64,000 bases of DNA from Pristionchus mayeri (lineage: Eukaryota; Nematoda; Chromadorea; Rhabditida; Neodiplogasteridae), in contig BTRK01000003.1 of assembly GCA_036245805.1 (NCBI GenBank), positions 33,621,215 to 33,685,214 of the forward strand. The letters are read 5' to 3'. Of this stretch, positions 43,332 to 56,290 are shown in pieces; the stretch's first letter is position 1, and each line of letters starts with the position of its first letter. Position numbers and translations under genes: made by a program. The notes below the pieces were generated by a model. The model made no database searches, had not been told where the DNA came from, and saw only the letters and a list, made by a program, of their open reading frames with translations.

Positions 43332-44943
43332 CAAACAATTGTTGAACCTAACGCGAACGGTCTTATATGTGGAGTGGACGTAACACGGGAATATATTATT
43401 TCCATGTGCTAGCAATTCGTGTGTAAAATTGAGTTCCAATTTGAGCACCAGCTGAAATATAAGCGATGCGTGCTATTCCAAATCGAAATACTGATTTGTG
43501 CACCTGTCTCCAATCTCCTTCACGCCTTCACATTTCATTGTTCATATTCACAAATCAATGGAGATTTTCCTCCCGTTAGAGGCGCAAAATTTGCTATTCA
43601 CTTGCCAACGCATATTCTTCGTAATAACGTCCGTTACGAGTGTGATCTCATTAATTTGTCTACTGAAAATAACTCCACAAAATCAAATGCGCGTTCGCGG
43701 CTATCTACTGTACATTCAGGTATTGCAATGATAACAGTATCGTAAATATTTATCCGGATTTTAATAACTACTTGAGGTGCTCGTATCATCATCGAACGTT
43801 TATCTCGACATTCTTTTCTCACCAATTCCGGCATTTCCGGCAATAGCCGGATATTGCGTCGGGGTTCTCTGCATGTCAGGGCTAAAGCCGCACTCACTAC
43901 TTGTTCAAATATTAAAATTTTTCAAAAAGTGGATCGTAACAGGGAGTGTTCATTTTCATCATAATCCTCATTTTGACTGCGATCTTTTCGTGTAGTTTCT
44001 ACCGGCATCAAACAATAATTCCAGTAAATAATCCAATGCGCGTCAGCGAGGTATGAAATTATTTTCGAAAAATTTGAAATAATTGAAATTTAATTTATGA
44101 TAGATGTCCTGTTGGATAATATAATTCAAATTTCAATCACTATCGTCATGCGCATTACTCCAACTTTCTACGGTGCATATCCTTTCCATTTGGACGATAT
44201 CGATGACATTATGAAAAATGTAGGGCAATTTTTTGGTTAATTTTATAAAAAAAAGATAACTATACAGAGCACCTTCAAGTTATCATGGATATTGGAACGT
44301 GGGCCTTATCATATTCATAGGAGAACTACGGGAATACTTGTTATTATATATTTCATTGAAGCGGTGTGCATGGTTCCTTCGACAAGTGAATACGATGTCT
44401 TATATCAGACTATATTTATCTTCTCTTTCCTAGTGATTTTTCTGTTCTGGCACATGTTCCGCCTGCTAAGTACTACGGTTAGTGAAAAAATTCACCCATA
44501 AGGAAAGAATAAAGCTCGCAAACAACTGCTTTTCAGGCTAATCGCAGTCCCATTGCACTGAGCCGCATCAGACAATCGCTTACTGTGCTGTTTGTTCAGG
44601 TATATTCAATGCATAGATGAACAATTAAATATCATTTACCAATGTCATGTATGAATGAAGTATTTGTCCCATGTTTTGAAGTGCTAATCCACCGTTGTTG
44701 GATTGCTGTACCACTCATAATGATTATCGTCCCTGCCTTTTTTCTCTTCACTTCCATGGCATGCGAATGTATTTCATTCGGTTAGTTGGTTCCATTCTAA
44801 GTTTTCACCTTACCAAATCGAAATAGTTGTTCAGTTCTAACATCTAGCCTTATTTTTTGAACCAAAGTTTGGGTAGTATCAGAATATTACTTCTTCCGCC
44901 AAAGTGAAAGTTAATTAATCTAACTCATCTTTTGTATGTTTAA

Positions 44944-45872
44944 TACACGTAACACGAGTCAGTGTATCTCGGCTTCCAGTTTGGCTACAAAGGTGGCAAT
45001 GGGCTTAAAATGTGTGGAAAATTATTTTGAACAACTTTTATGTTGACAGCTTATGTATGCGATGGCAATTGAAAATGTTATGGTAAAAAGTCCATTTTTT
45101 CAAGCAAAAAATAAATTTTTTCGACATCACGCAGGAAACTTGCAGCGGATTTTCTTTGCATTTTTCGAAAGAAGAAGTCAACCTGCATTATATAAAAAAT
45201 TAGCAAAGAAATTGAAGGGTAGATTTGCATTGTAATTTTGGGCCAAAGGTGGAACTTTGGCAAAATTTTCAAATTCTTTCCATATGTACACCTTGAACTT
45301 TTTATGAACTTTTAAATACGAAATGCATACATTTACGGTGTCAAAAGATCGTATTAAGTGAATGAAATAAGTTTTGAAAGAATTTCAAAATAATGATTTT
45401 TGCTATTTTGCCAAAGTTCCACCTTTGGCCCAAAATTACAATGCAAATCTACCCTTCAATTTCTTTGCTAATTTTTTATATAATGCAGGTTGACTTCTTC
45501 TTTCGAAAAATGCAAAGAAAAAGTTTCCTGCGTGATATCGAAAAAATTTATTTTTTGCTTGAAAAAATGGACTTTTTACCATAACATTTTCAATTGCCAT
45601 CGCATACAAAAGCTGTCAACATAAAAGTTGTTCAAAATAATTTTCCACACATTTTAAGCCTATTGCCACCTTTGTAGCTAAACTGGAAGCCGAGATACGG
45701 TACAAAACCGGAAAATTTCTAAAAGGCGCTCTGGGACAAATGGCCTATATTTTCCGAAATCATCACTCCAGGGTATTATACTACCATAGTATGGGCCAAA
45801 TTCGTGATACAAATTTTCAAAATGTTCCCGAGAGGCCTATTTTTCATCCACTGACTCGTGACACACGTGTTA
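44944..45872. mobile_element. Fold-back element, 0.93 kb
   Basis: Left AACACGAGTCAGTG and right CACTGACTCGTGACACACGT pair. The arms mirror over GTTGACAGCTTATGTATGCG and GCAATTGAAAATGTTATGGT around a loop near 45350. Mirrored frames (45078-45272 minus, 45393-45584 plus) share KITMQIYPSISLLIF and are symmetry artefacts. Confidence 0.85.
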
Positions 45873-47121
45873 TTGGGGTGTCCGGAAAGTTCGTATAATG
45901 CTTCGGAAAAAAGTCAGTTCGCGATCAAATGCAGTGATTGCGCAATCTGTTTGTCAACAATGTATTGCATCATTCTGACGTTGAGTAGTGAGAGGATTTA
46001 ATCAGTCTCATAGTTGCTACATTGATTCTTGTGATGGACTCCCATCTCTACCTCCGAGCAGTTTTACTTCATTACTACCGTCTTGGCCGATCCGTGAAGG
46101 AGGACCACTCTGCCCTGGCCCAGTCGGAAGGAGCTGACGCCCCCTCCATACCCTTCTGCGATAAGTGGTTCTCCAGCTTCAAGAAAGGGGAGTTTGGTCT
46201 CGATGATCAACCCCGCTCTGGACGCCCTCCCTTCCTCGATCAGCCTCTCGTTCTCCGCACACTGAAGCGCAAGCCCATGGCCAGTGTGCGTGAGTTGAAG
46301 AAGGATACTGGTACTCCCAGATCAACGGTGTCCGATATCCTCCATCGATCTGGGAAGAAGCCGAAACTCCCACAAGTGATTCCCCATTACCTCTCCCCCG
46401 AACAGCTGAAAAATCGTGTTCAAGTCTGTCGGGAATTACTCCATCGTAGATCCAATCTTCGATGGGTCAATTCCATCATCGCTACACATGAGAAGTGGAT
46501 CACGTACGATAACCCTGTGAGGAGACTGCAATGGGTGGATGCAGATGAGAAGCCCCACGCCCGTCCCGAAGAAGGAAGAGCACGGAAAGAAGGAACTCCT
46601 CTGCTTCCTCTTCTCAGTGCTCGGTCCCATCTACTGGGAGATCCTCGCCCCTGGCACCAGCATCAATGCCGACCTCTTCTCTGAACAACTGGAAGATGTC
46701 GCGATCAGAGTCCATCCCAGACTCCTGAACCAGGGCAAAATTCTTCTTGTGATGGACAATGCTCGCCCACATCGAGCGAAGATTACCCAGAAGAAAATGG
46801 ACGAGCTGAAGATCGAGAGGATTCCCCATCCACCGTATTCCCCGGATCTCTCCTCATGCGACTACCACTGCTTCCGCTCTCTCTCTCTCTCTGACTTCTG
46901 CAAAGGAAAGAAGTTCAAGAATCGAGATGAAGTTGTGAGGGCTTTCGTGAACTGGGCGGTCTCGAAGAAACCCGCATTCTGGAAGAGAGGAATCGAGACC
47001 CTGCCCAATCGCTGGAGAGAGGTAGTGAGAAAGAAGGGGGCATACATTGGTCACTGAGAATTGTAAAGCATTGAATAAAAAATAAAAACAAACAATTATA
47101 CGAACTTTCCGGACACCCCAA
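45873..47121 (+). mobile_element. Mariner-type transposon (copy 3)
   Basis: TA flanked, ends TTGGGGTGTCCGGAAAGTTC and CTTTCCGGACACCCCAA. Nearly identical to copy 2 at 22011-23255. It inserted next to the fold-back element inside receptor E. Confidence 0.93.
46034..47057 (+). pseudogene. Mariner transposase with mutated catalytic Asp and one frameshift
   Basis: The N-terminal part is open from the ATG at 46034, including LGRSVKEDHSALAQ and FKKGEFGLDDQPRSGRPP. One extra C near 46552 shifts the frame; the remainder to 47057 is open in the new frame and includes VMDNARPH and PYSPDLSSCDYH. The first catalytic aspartate is His (ATHEKW, where copy 2 has ATDEKW). The CT repeat that broke copy 2 has its full length here. 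Confidence 0.88.
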
Positions 47122-47639
47122 TAATAGTGCATTAAAGTTCGCTCTAAGAAAATAGCGTGCGAGTGTGTATCAAGAGAAATATGGGAGGGGGCAATTAATG
47201 AATTTCCAAGATGTTACTCTACCAGCCTACTGTGTGCTTACACTTCATCCTCTTACACACAATGTAATCTTGCTAAGCGCGACACCAACTTATCGACGAT
47301 TCATAATTTCCACAATTCGAAAGATGAAGCCGAGTGTAAGTTGTCAACGGAGATGAGAGTGTAGGAGCGTATTTCAGGCGCAAATTTCGTCAGTTCAAAA
47401 CTCCTTAGGGTTCTTGAGATAATACATTTAATGCACATAATAATGAGCAGTTCATTACTCTAAACTCTGAAGATAAACATATCGGAAAAAGGATCAAATT
47501 GTCGCTTTTTTCATTTTGTCTTCAATTTCAAATTTCCTTGAATTCGTTTCGGAAAATATCTTTAATTAATAATCGACGAAATAAATAACAAATGAGCAAT
47601 TATCAGTGAAACAATTGTAGTATTTCATAATATGCAAGA

Positions 47640-48830
47640 AGTCACTTTCGGCAAAGCCTTTTTCTGGTCTTGGAAAGACAGGTGTTTAAGTGCAAGTCTG
47701 AAATGAACTAGGGCAAGTGGGGAAAGAGTGCGAATGGGTTGAAATGAACGTTCATCTTACAAATCAATGAGTTCAGAATTTCCTCGGACAATATCCGATT
47801 TGATCGGCGACTTCAACTTAGAGAAGAGAGTCCAATTCAATTTGCCTCGTGAGGCGATTACGACCAGATGAGGAGAGGAGAGTAATCGAAGGCAAACGGC
47901 GTAAACATTAACACATGTTCAGGAAAAGAATAGATGGATGTCTAGAAGTTAGATCCACAAAGGGGCTATTAACTGTCTGACTGACTGCCAGAATAAGATG
48001 GGAACAATACACTAGGACGTATGCGGTGATCTCTACGAACCCATGGCAAAATCAATAGAGAATTAGGGAAAATACAAATCGTGCATGGCATTTTTCTCCT
48101 TCAAACACCTATGTGTCAGTTGCATTAATCTGATTTATTGTATAATATTTTGATTAACGCCGTTTGCAGGGAATTATTCATGTGGAATGCACCGCAGATG
48201 CGTTAATAATTTTGCAAAATATTGAAGGATTGAGTTCAAGATATTTATCATCAAAGCATCGGTGATGTATTGTACCTCTCGTGGCATCCGCTATATGGAG
48301 AGTTAGGACGCGATAGAACGCACTGGCTTATTGCCTAATCGATTGACTACAAATAATCTGGGAACGGTACTTACTAGACCTGAATTAGTCATCGATCGTT
48401 CTGTCAATTGTTGTGAACTGAAATCGTAGTCTCTAATCAGGTTCAAAACTTCTAATCACCAGACTTCTTCTCCATAATATCCTAATTATACGTGATTGAC
48501 TTCATTAGAATTTCTCAGACTTGTCTAATGATGTCAAGATGAATTGCCAGAGCATTCAATAGAACTGAAACCGTGTCACTACGTGTTCCTACAAAATATT
48601 GTGCTCCATTTTCCAATTTGTTCTCCTCATTTGAATTTCGACCATATAAATCATTCTCTCTCGACATTTTCCGCAACTGGAAGCGTGTCACTACGTATTC
48701 CAGTAATACAATTTTCCCTTCTGGAATCATAGAAATCATAAAAATCATTCTCGACATTTTCCGTTGTTCTTCATTTTATGCATACTCCAGGAATATATGT
48801 TATCAGTGTGTGCTCAGAAAATGACGATCG
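47640..48830. repeat. Segmental duplicate, copy 1
   Basis: It matches 57195-58630 over most of its length: GAAGTCACTTTCGGCAAAGC, GTTCAGGAAAAGAATAGATG, TCTAGAAGTTAGATCCACAA, TCATCGATCGTTCT. In copy 2 the segment leads straight into the Srd/Str-like receptor gene; here it ends at a fold-back remnant near 48836 and no receptor follows. Confidence 0.8.
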
Positions 48831-48835
48831 TTTTC

Positions 48836-49310
48836 TGGGGGTGACAACAGCACAACCGACAAAAGCACAACGGATCACCATTCTCTGAATATCTGAGCTA
48901 GCAACCTGGGAGTTATTTCATTCTTACGAGTATGTGCTACACTACATCATCCTGATTAGATCTCCAAACTAGGAGATCATACTACGAGAGTTTCACTCCT
49001 TCTCTAGGAATAGGGGTTCATGGACCAAATTTAAGAAATTTAAAGAAAAATCGTGGTTAAATTAACACCAATTACCGTAGCCAATCGATACTATGTTACT
49101 GTGTTGCAGTAGTTACTAGGGCACTGGAATATCGACCCTTTCCGGTATTTTGGCACATATCTAACCATGATTTTCCATTGAATTTCTCAATTTGGACCAT
49201 GAACCCCTATTCATAGACAAGGAGTGAAACTAATGACCGCCTAGTTTGACGATCTAATCGGCATGATGTAGTGCAGCACATACAGGTAACAATGAATCAA
49301 CTCCCAGGTC
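48836..49310. mobile_element. Decayed fold-back element
   Basis: GGGGGTGACAACAGCACAAC at the left, with GACCATGAACCCCTATTCAT and GTGAAACTAATGACCGCCT inside mirroring earlier sequence. Same family core as 7089 and 31188. The ends are degraded. Confidence 0.6.
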
Positions 49311-49862
49311 GCTAGCTCGGGAATGTGCACGTTTAAAGTTCATTTGGATGATGTAATCGAAAAAATCTGAAAATCGCGATGTGTTCGCACCTCGGTATGA
49401 TGAAAATGGAAACTCTGAATTTGTTACTTTTTGTATGGGTTCGATGTAGAATTCACTGGGCTGCACTTTAAACATAGTGAGATCGTCTGCTCTTCTCCTA
49501 TTCGAAATTTATCCTCGAAAAAATGAAAACTTCGGAGATGAAATCGACTTTCCAATCAAGACAGATTAGATCAGGATCATTATTTTATTGGTTATTGGTC
49601 ACCCCAAATAGAGCGCAAACAAGATTTTGAGTCAATCTCATCGCGTTCGAAAAATATGAAATATCGATTTATCAAATTTGGGACCTTATAATTTCTGGTG
49701 GAAAAGGGGAATCGAGTAATCACTTGTATATCGAGTATCACGGTACCAAGGGGTACCCATGCACAAAGTGGGGGCGCGCAGTTCTCATTCCGGGGGGCCG
49801 CATGTCCGGGGGGGGGGGGGGGGGGTGGCCAATATGGTCGATTTTTACCGATCCTGCCTCTT
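49311..49862. other. No gene recognised; poly-G tract
   Basis: A minus frame at 49254-49475 has no splice support. CCGGGGGGCC followed by a run of about 17 G near 49808-49825 is notable. Confidence 0.35.
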
Positions 49863-51054
49863 AAACTAACACGGTAAAATCATGTATCGATGTATTAGGT
49901 TGGTCATAAAGTTTTGACCGATTTCGGACCCCAACTTTGAGTTCGTATAATTTGTTTGGCTCAAATCGCCACATATTGTCCTTATGGTGATATATAGGGA
50001 GATGTTCGACCTTTTTAATATTACCGTTGAAATGGTGCAAGTATATCTACTGTGCGAGAAATCAAGGTCTGCGTAAATTTGAAATTTTCAGAAAAATATC
50101 GATTTATTTAAAGTTGCTGTGCTTCGCAGAGAAATGTTTAGATAGCGGCTCGCAAAGCTTGTTGAAAAGCACTAGGCGTGCACTACCTAGTATCAAAAAG
50201 AGAGAGCTGCTGAATTCGTTCTAGGCTTCATACAGGCCAATGAATCTTAAACTAACACGATGTATTAAACTAACACGGTAAAATCATGTATCGATGTATT
50301 AGGTTGGTCATAAAGTTTTGACCGATTTCGGACCCCAACTTTGAGTTCGTATAATTTGTTTGGCTCAAATCGCCACATATTGTCCTTATGGTGATATATA
50401 GGGAGATGTTCGACCTTTTTAATATTACCGTTGAAATGGTGCAAGTATATCTACTGTGCGAGAAATCAAGGTCTGCGTAAATTTGAAATTTTCAGAAAAA
50501 TATCGATTTATTTAAAGTTGCTGTGCTTCGCAGAGAAATGTTTAGATAGCGGCTCGCAAAGCTTGTTGAAAAGCACTAGGCGTGCACTACCTAGTATCAA
50601 AAAGAGAGAGCTGCTGAATTCGTTCTAGGCTTCATACAGGCCAATGAATCTTAAACTAACACGATGTATTAAACTAACACGGTAAAATCATGTATCGATG
50701 TATTAGGTTGGTCATAAAGTTTTGACCGATTTCGGACCCCAACTTTGAGTTCGTATAATTTGTTTGGCTCAAATCGCCACATATTGTCCTTATGGTGATA
50801 TATAGGGAGATGTTCGACCTTTTTAATATTACCGTTGAAATGGTGCAAGTATATCTACTGTGCGAGAAATCAAGGTCTGCGTAAATTTGAAATTTTCAGA
50901 AAAATATCGATTTATTTAAAGTTGCTGTGCTTCGCAGAGAAATGTTTAGATAGAGGCTCGCAAAGCTTGTTGAAAAGCACTAGGCGTGCACTACCTAGTA
51001 TCAAAAAGAGAGAGCTGCTGAATTCGTTCTAGGCTTCATACAGGCCAATGAATC
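49863..51054. repeat. Three-copy 404-bp tandem array
   Basis: Units start with TAAACTAACACGGTAAAATC and are spaced exactly 404 bp (identical frames at 50027, 50431 and 50835). Units 1 and 2 look identical; unit 3 differs at one base in the region checked (AGATAGAGGC for AGATAGCGGC). Each unit includes the left terminal repeat of the mariner below plus about 30 bp of its flank. Confidence 0.95.
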
Positions 51055-51973
51055 ACGGATACGTAAAAAAAATCAGAGTTCTTTCGACCAAATCACCTGT
51101 TCCGGGGATTTACGAGGCTGACACCTACCTATGGGCGCTGTAATCATTACTTAATTGGGTCTCTATTATATCAATATTTAAGAGCCCACTTGGCTTTCTC
51201 ATCTAAAAATGTGATATTTGTCAATCAATTATTCTCGATTGAAATGCCGAAAAAAACAACAAAAAAAGGATCTTCAGGCACGGAAAAGATTGCCCTAGAA
51301 AAAGTAGCTAACTCCATAACATTCCTACTTAATGATGGATAGGGTAATGGTTGTTCATTAATTTGAGCACAAGATTGCCACTCCTCAAACCACAGGTCTA
51401 CCACAAAAACGCCAAAAGTGTGCATTTCGATGTTCAAAATTGCACACCTAAATTCCGAAGAACCCTGTTCCTGAATGGAGAGCCACCTTCCCTCCCAAAG
51501 ATAATTGTGACTTGCATTGTATAGGTAGTTCACATTTATGAATAATTGACATATCAAGGGCCGTCGGTATAGATACAATATTCCAAAAACGTTTCGTAAC
51601 AATTGTCATGAAACCCAAAACTCGGATTACGCAGTTATCTCTAATAGGCCGTTTGAGGCTGATCAGTATCTACATTACCAGTGCAACATATGTCCATCAT
51701 GCTTTACTACTATGGCAAAGATTGGAGCATATCTCTGTTCTAAATGAAATGATGGCCCTTTGAAAAGTCAGGGTGTTGGTTGCTCACATGCAGTTTGGAG
51801 CATGGCTGTATTCGTTTCCTTGGTCGGACAGATTTATGATAGTGTGCGCTGAAGAGAGTATAGACGCCCCTATATAACACTAAAAGACCTAAGTCGATTG
51901 GGCAACAACGAACGAAGGGAGATGTCAGAATGCACAATGGTCAAAATCGGTCAAAACTTTATGAACAACCTGA
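49895..51973. mobile_element. Mariner-like element with triplicated left end
   Basis: TA at 49893-49894 and 51974-51975. Ends TTAGGTTGGTCATAAAGTTT and AAACTTTATGAACAACCTGA. Removing two 404-bp units leaves 1271 bp, mariner size. No recognisable transposase motifs remain. Confidence 0.85.
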
Positions 51974-52027
51974 TAATATATGAATAAAGTCTCGTTCCTT
52001 ATTTGTAAGTGATAATGTGCTGTTGCC

Positions 52028-52331
52028 AGATCGCTGTTCCACTTCTGATGATTATCTTCTCTGCCTTTCTCCTCTTCTCATCCATGGCTTGCGACTGCAT
52101 TTCTTATGGTTTACTGATTCCAATCTAATTTCCACCTGGCACATTCGAAAACGTGGTTCAGTTCTAACGTCTGCTCTAAGTATCATACATTACTCACAAC
52201 GATTTTGTGCCAACACGTACATTATCTGATCTATCGGTTCCACCAGCTCACACACCATATTATCTTGCTAAGTGCAACACCAACTTATCGACGATTCATC
52301 ATTTCGACAATTCGTAAAATGAAGCCGAATG
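52028..52331 (+). pseudogene. Srh/Sri-like chemoreceptor G, last exons only
   Basis: Exon 8 from 52028 (IAVPLLMIIFSAFLLFSSMA) with donor, and a shortened exon 9 (LLSATPTYRRFIISTIRKMK) to 52331. The upstream sequence GTTCCTTATTTGTAAG matches the same place in receptor F, so the mariner at 49895 inserted in an intron of this copy or replaced its front. Confidence 0.7.
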
Positions 52332-52608
52332 TGAGTTACAAGTAGAAATGCGAATGTTGAGGCTCTTTTCATGCTTCAATTTCGTCAGTTCAAAACTCGC
52401 AAGCGATCTTAAGATTCTAATGCAAATGTTAATGAAATACACTCTTTTGGATAAATATTTCGCAATGAATTTCCGTATCTTGAGATTTTGCAAGGGATGC
52501 AATCTATGCTAAACGTGCACTATTCAAACTCGAGAGACTGAATTTGCACCTGTCCCCAATCTCCTACACACTTCACACTTCACACTTCACAATTGGCATT
52601 CCAAGCCT

Positions 52609-54232
52609 ATGGAGGTTTTCCTCTCGCTTGAGACTCAGAACTCGCTATTCACTTGCCAGCGCGTATTCTTTGTTATCACATCCGTTATAAGTGTGGTCTC
52701 ACTAATTTGTCTTCTAAAAATAACACCACAAAATCAAATGCGCATTCGTGGATATCTACTATACATTCAGGTATTTTACTTATAAAAAGTGAATAGTCAT
52801 CCGGGTTTGATCAATTTACTTCAGGTTCTCGTAACAACTTCGAACGTATATCTCGACATTCTCTTCTCACCAATTCCGGCGTTTCCTGCCATAGCTGGAT
52901 ATTGCATCGGAGTTCTGTGCAGGGCAGGGCTAAAGCTGCACTCACTACTTGTTCGAATATTTAAAATTTTCAAAAAAATAGTGGAGCATTGCAGGGAGTG
53001 TTCCTTTCCCTCATCTTCCTCATTCTGACTGCTATTTTTTCGTGTAGTTTCATCAAACAATCATTCCAGTCAATAATCCAATGCGTGTCAGCGAGGTAGG
53101 AAAGCATTTTCGAAAATTTTGAAATATTAAATTTAATGTACGCTAGATGTCGTGCTGGATAATTCAAATTTTAATCACAATCGCAATGACCATCACCCCT
53201 ATTGTATACGGGGCATATCCTTTCCATTTGGACGATATCGAAGGCATTATGAAAAATGTAGTTCAAATGCAGTTTGAGTTTAGAAATGTTATGATAATTA
53301 CGCAGAGCACCTTCAAGTTATCATGGATATTGGAACGCGGTCCTTATCACATTCATAGGAGAACTACGGGAATACTTGCTATCATTTATTTCATTGAAGC
53401 GGTGCTCATCTTTAATTTGACAAGTGAATTCGATATCTCATTTCAGGGTATATTTGTCTTCTCTTTTCTTGTTATCTTCCTCTTCTGGCACATGTTCCGA
53501 GTGTTAAGTAATACGGTTAGCACTGAATGGATAACAACTGTCAAATAGCGTCCTCTCAGGCTAACCGCAGCCCCATCGCACTAAGACGCATCAGACAATC
53601 ACTGACTGTGCTCTTTGTTCAGGTAGATTTATTGAAGATGCTTAACAATTAAATTAAAATAACACAACACAATAATTTATTAATGTAATTTATGAATGAA
53701 GTCTTCTTCCTTATTTTTAAGTGTTAATGCATCATTGGTAGATTGCTGTCCCACTCCTGATGATTATCTTCCCAGCCTTTTTTCTCTTCTCATCCATGGC
53801 TTGCGAATGTATCTCATTCGGTTTGTTCGTTCCATTCTAAGTTTTCAACTGGCCAATTCGAAATAGTGGTTCAGTTCTAACATCTGGGATGATTTATTTG
53901 CACCTACGAGTGAGTAGAAGCATTTACCACGCGGCGCTCAGCAGCGCTTTGCTTAAAATAACGGATGATGTAGTCTAATGGAGGGGAACGAGATGACACA
54001 ATCAATAATTTTCACAGACGTCACTCTACCGGCCTACTGCGTGCTCACCCTCCAAAAACTCACACACAATGTTATCTTGCTAAGTGCAACACCAACTTAT
54101 CGACGATTCATCATTTCGACAATTCGAAAGATGAAGCCAAACGTGAGTTAGCAATATAAAAGTGTATCGTATTGTTCATTTCAGGCTCAAATTTCACCAG
54201 TTCGAAACTCCTTAGGTATCGGGAGAATCTAA
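52609..54232 (+). pseudogene. Srh/Sri-like chemoreceptor F, one small deletion
   Basis: Exons: 52609-52770, 52825-52950, 52995-about 53095, 53147-53257, 53306-53401, 53447-53515, 53560-53622, 53742-53820, 54018-54142, 54185-54232. All splice sites look usable. Exon 3 lacks seven bases where D and E encode the FYRHQ motif, which shifts the frame; everything else is open, including SPIPAFPAIAGYCIG, GPYHIHRR, FWHMFRVLS and SATPTYRRF. Very recent loss, or a sequencing error. The 3' flank is interrupted by a fold-back element at 54271. Confidence 0.8.
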
Positions 54233-54270
54233 TGCAAATGTTCATGAAAGATACTATTTTGGAAATATAT

Positions 54271-56290
54271 ATATGAGAGGAATCGCGAGAGAATCGACCA
54301 CGCAGCGGCGGTAGGAAAAAAATGTGTCCTATCTGGCAACAAATTCAAGTATAAGTATTTCAAATGATGCTCTTTCAAACTGCGTCGTCAGAATTTTGAT
54401 ATCGGTCGTCATCTTCGAGATTCAGAAGGCCAAACTTGGTACTATCACTTTTCGACATTCAAATCGGGGCCACTTAAATGATCATAACTTCGTTTAAAAT
54501 GAAGATAGAAGGTCGTTCTTTTTTTAGAAAGAAAGCTACCACCATGCTCTACAACTTTATCTAGACGACATAATTCCTGGTCATCATCATGGTGCAGGGC
54601 GGTCGGGCGGACCAAAAATGACATAACTTTGGAAATCGGAAAAACGTTTTGGGTTACCATGTTTAAGTTTAAGTTCATACATGGAACTAACTTCACGCCA
54701 AAAATTAGGGCAATCTGGATATAGACAAAAAAAAGATCTCACTTTTGTGCGGCGACCCCAAAATGAGTTCTGGAAAAGAGTACTTCCCTATCTTCAATTG
54801 GCCTGATTTGGGCTCAAAATCATTCAGAAACAACCAAAACAACATTCTAAGTATCTACCCCCCACAACATTCTAAGTATCTAGCTCTTCCATTGGTCATA
54901 AATGGCCACATCACCGAAAATTTGAAATTCTATATTTTGACCAATTTCAACAAGCGGGATGGACCCAAATGCACTAAATGGGTTTCAAATAATGTAAATA
55001 CATCCCTCGAAACAGCTCAAAGAAAAAGGACTACTGAAAAGAGGAAATTTCACCTGAAGAATCCAAGGAAACACGCAAAACTGTGACTACGGGAAAAATA
55101 GGGATAGAGACTCGGCTTTTGGTTAGAAATGTAGAGCACGAGAAGCTAAACATTTCATCTGTTGAAAGTGAGTCTCTATCTTTACGTTGAAGCATGCTAC
55201 AGAGCCTGGAAGTTGGTCAGAAATAGGCTAGAATCCCCAGAGAGCGCATGCTCTAACCGTCTGGCGCTCTCGCCGCCTGACCTCCCTCTCCCTCCCTCTC
55301 CCTCCCCTCTATTTAGCGCTCCCCTCGGCCCGTTTCCCGTCGTTTCTGGCCAATTTCCAGGCTCTGTAGAATGCTTCAACGTAAAGATAGAGGCTCACTT
55401 TCAACAGATGAAATGTTTAGCTCATCGTGCTCTACATTTCTAACCAAAAGCCGAGTCTCTATCCCTATTTTTACCGTAGTCACAGTTTTGCGTGTTTCCT
55501 TGGATTCTTCAGGTGAAATTTCCTCTTTTCAGTAGCCCTTTTTCTTTGAGCTGTTTCGAGGGATGTATATACATTATTTGAAACACATTTTGTGCATTTG
55601 GGTCCATCCCGCATGTTGAAATTGGTCAAAATATAGAATTTCAAATTTTCGGTTTCGGTGTATGACCAATGGAAGAGCTACAACATGGGGAGTAGATACT
55701 TAGAATGTTGTTTTGGTTGTTTTTGAATGATTTTGAGCCCAAATCAGGCCAATTGAAGATAGGGAAGTACTCTTTTCCAGAACTCATTTTGGGGTCGCCG
55801 CACAAAAGTGAGATCTTTTTTTGTCTATATCCAGATTGCCCTAATTTTTGGCGTGAAGTTAGTTCCATGTATGAACTTAAACTTAAACATGGTAACCCAA
55901 AACGTTTTTCCGATTTCCAAAGTTATGTCATTTTTGGTCCGCCCGACCGCTCTGCACCATGATGAAGACCAGCAATGATGTCGTCTAGATAAAGTTGTAG
56001 AGCATGATGGTAGCTTTCTTTCTAAAAAAAGAACGACCTTCTATCTTCATTTCAAACGAAGTTATGATCATTTAAGTGGCCCCGATTTGAATGTCGAAAA
56101 GTGATAGTACCAAGTTTGGCCTTCAGAATCTCGAAGATGACGACCGATATCAAAATTCTGACGACGCAGTTTGAAAGTGCATCATTTGAAATATTTACTA
56201 CCAAAATTATAGCGGGATAAGATAAACTTGAATCCTACCGCCGCTAACCCACCTAAAATGGTCGATTCTCTCGCGATTCGCCTCATATGT
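54271..56290. mobile_element. Fold-back element, 2.0 kb
   Basis: ATGAGAGGAATCGCGAGAGA and TCTCTCGCGATTCGCCTCAT are mirrored ends. The arms match for about 1 kb each around a centre near 55300 rich in CCCTCTCCCTCC. Mirrored frames (54745-55086 plus; 55641-55868 minus, both with SSGKEYFPIFNWPDLGSKSF) derive from the symmetry. The receptor F 3' flank resumes after it at about 56290. Confidence 0.88.

Larger units (their letters stand above)
43558..47422 (+). pseudogene. Srh/Sri-like chemoreceptor E, recently disabled
   Basis: Exons: 43558-43719, 43777-43902, 43943-44050, about 44104-44219, 44268-44363, 44409-44477, 44537-44599, 44702-44780, 47211-47335, 47378-47422. It is very close to receptor D. 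Two lesions: exon 4 has an extra ATAAT, which shifts the frame and gives a stop after TGGATAATA; and exon 8 is preceded by GTTGG where copies D and F have an AG acceptor. Intron 8 is 2.4 kb because it contains a fold-back element (44944-45872) and a mariner (45873-47121). All other exons are open. Confidence 0.8.

Noticed and set aside
51225..51602. 125-codon minus frame inside the 49895 mariner
   Set aside because: No DNARPH or SPD motifs, hydrophobic composition, and no counterpart in the other mariners.
54445..55868. Frames with SSGKEYFPIFNWPDL in both directions
   Set aside because: Mirror images within the 2 kb fold-back element; not independent conservation.
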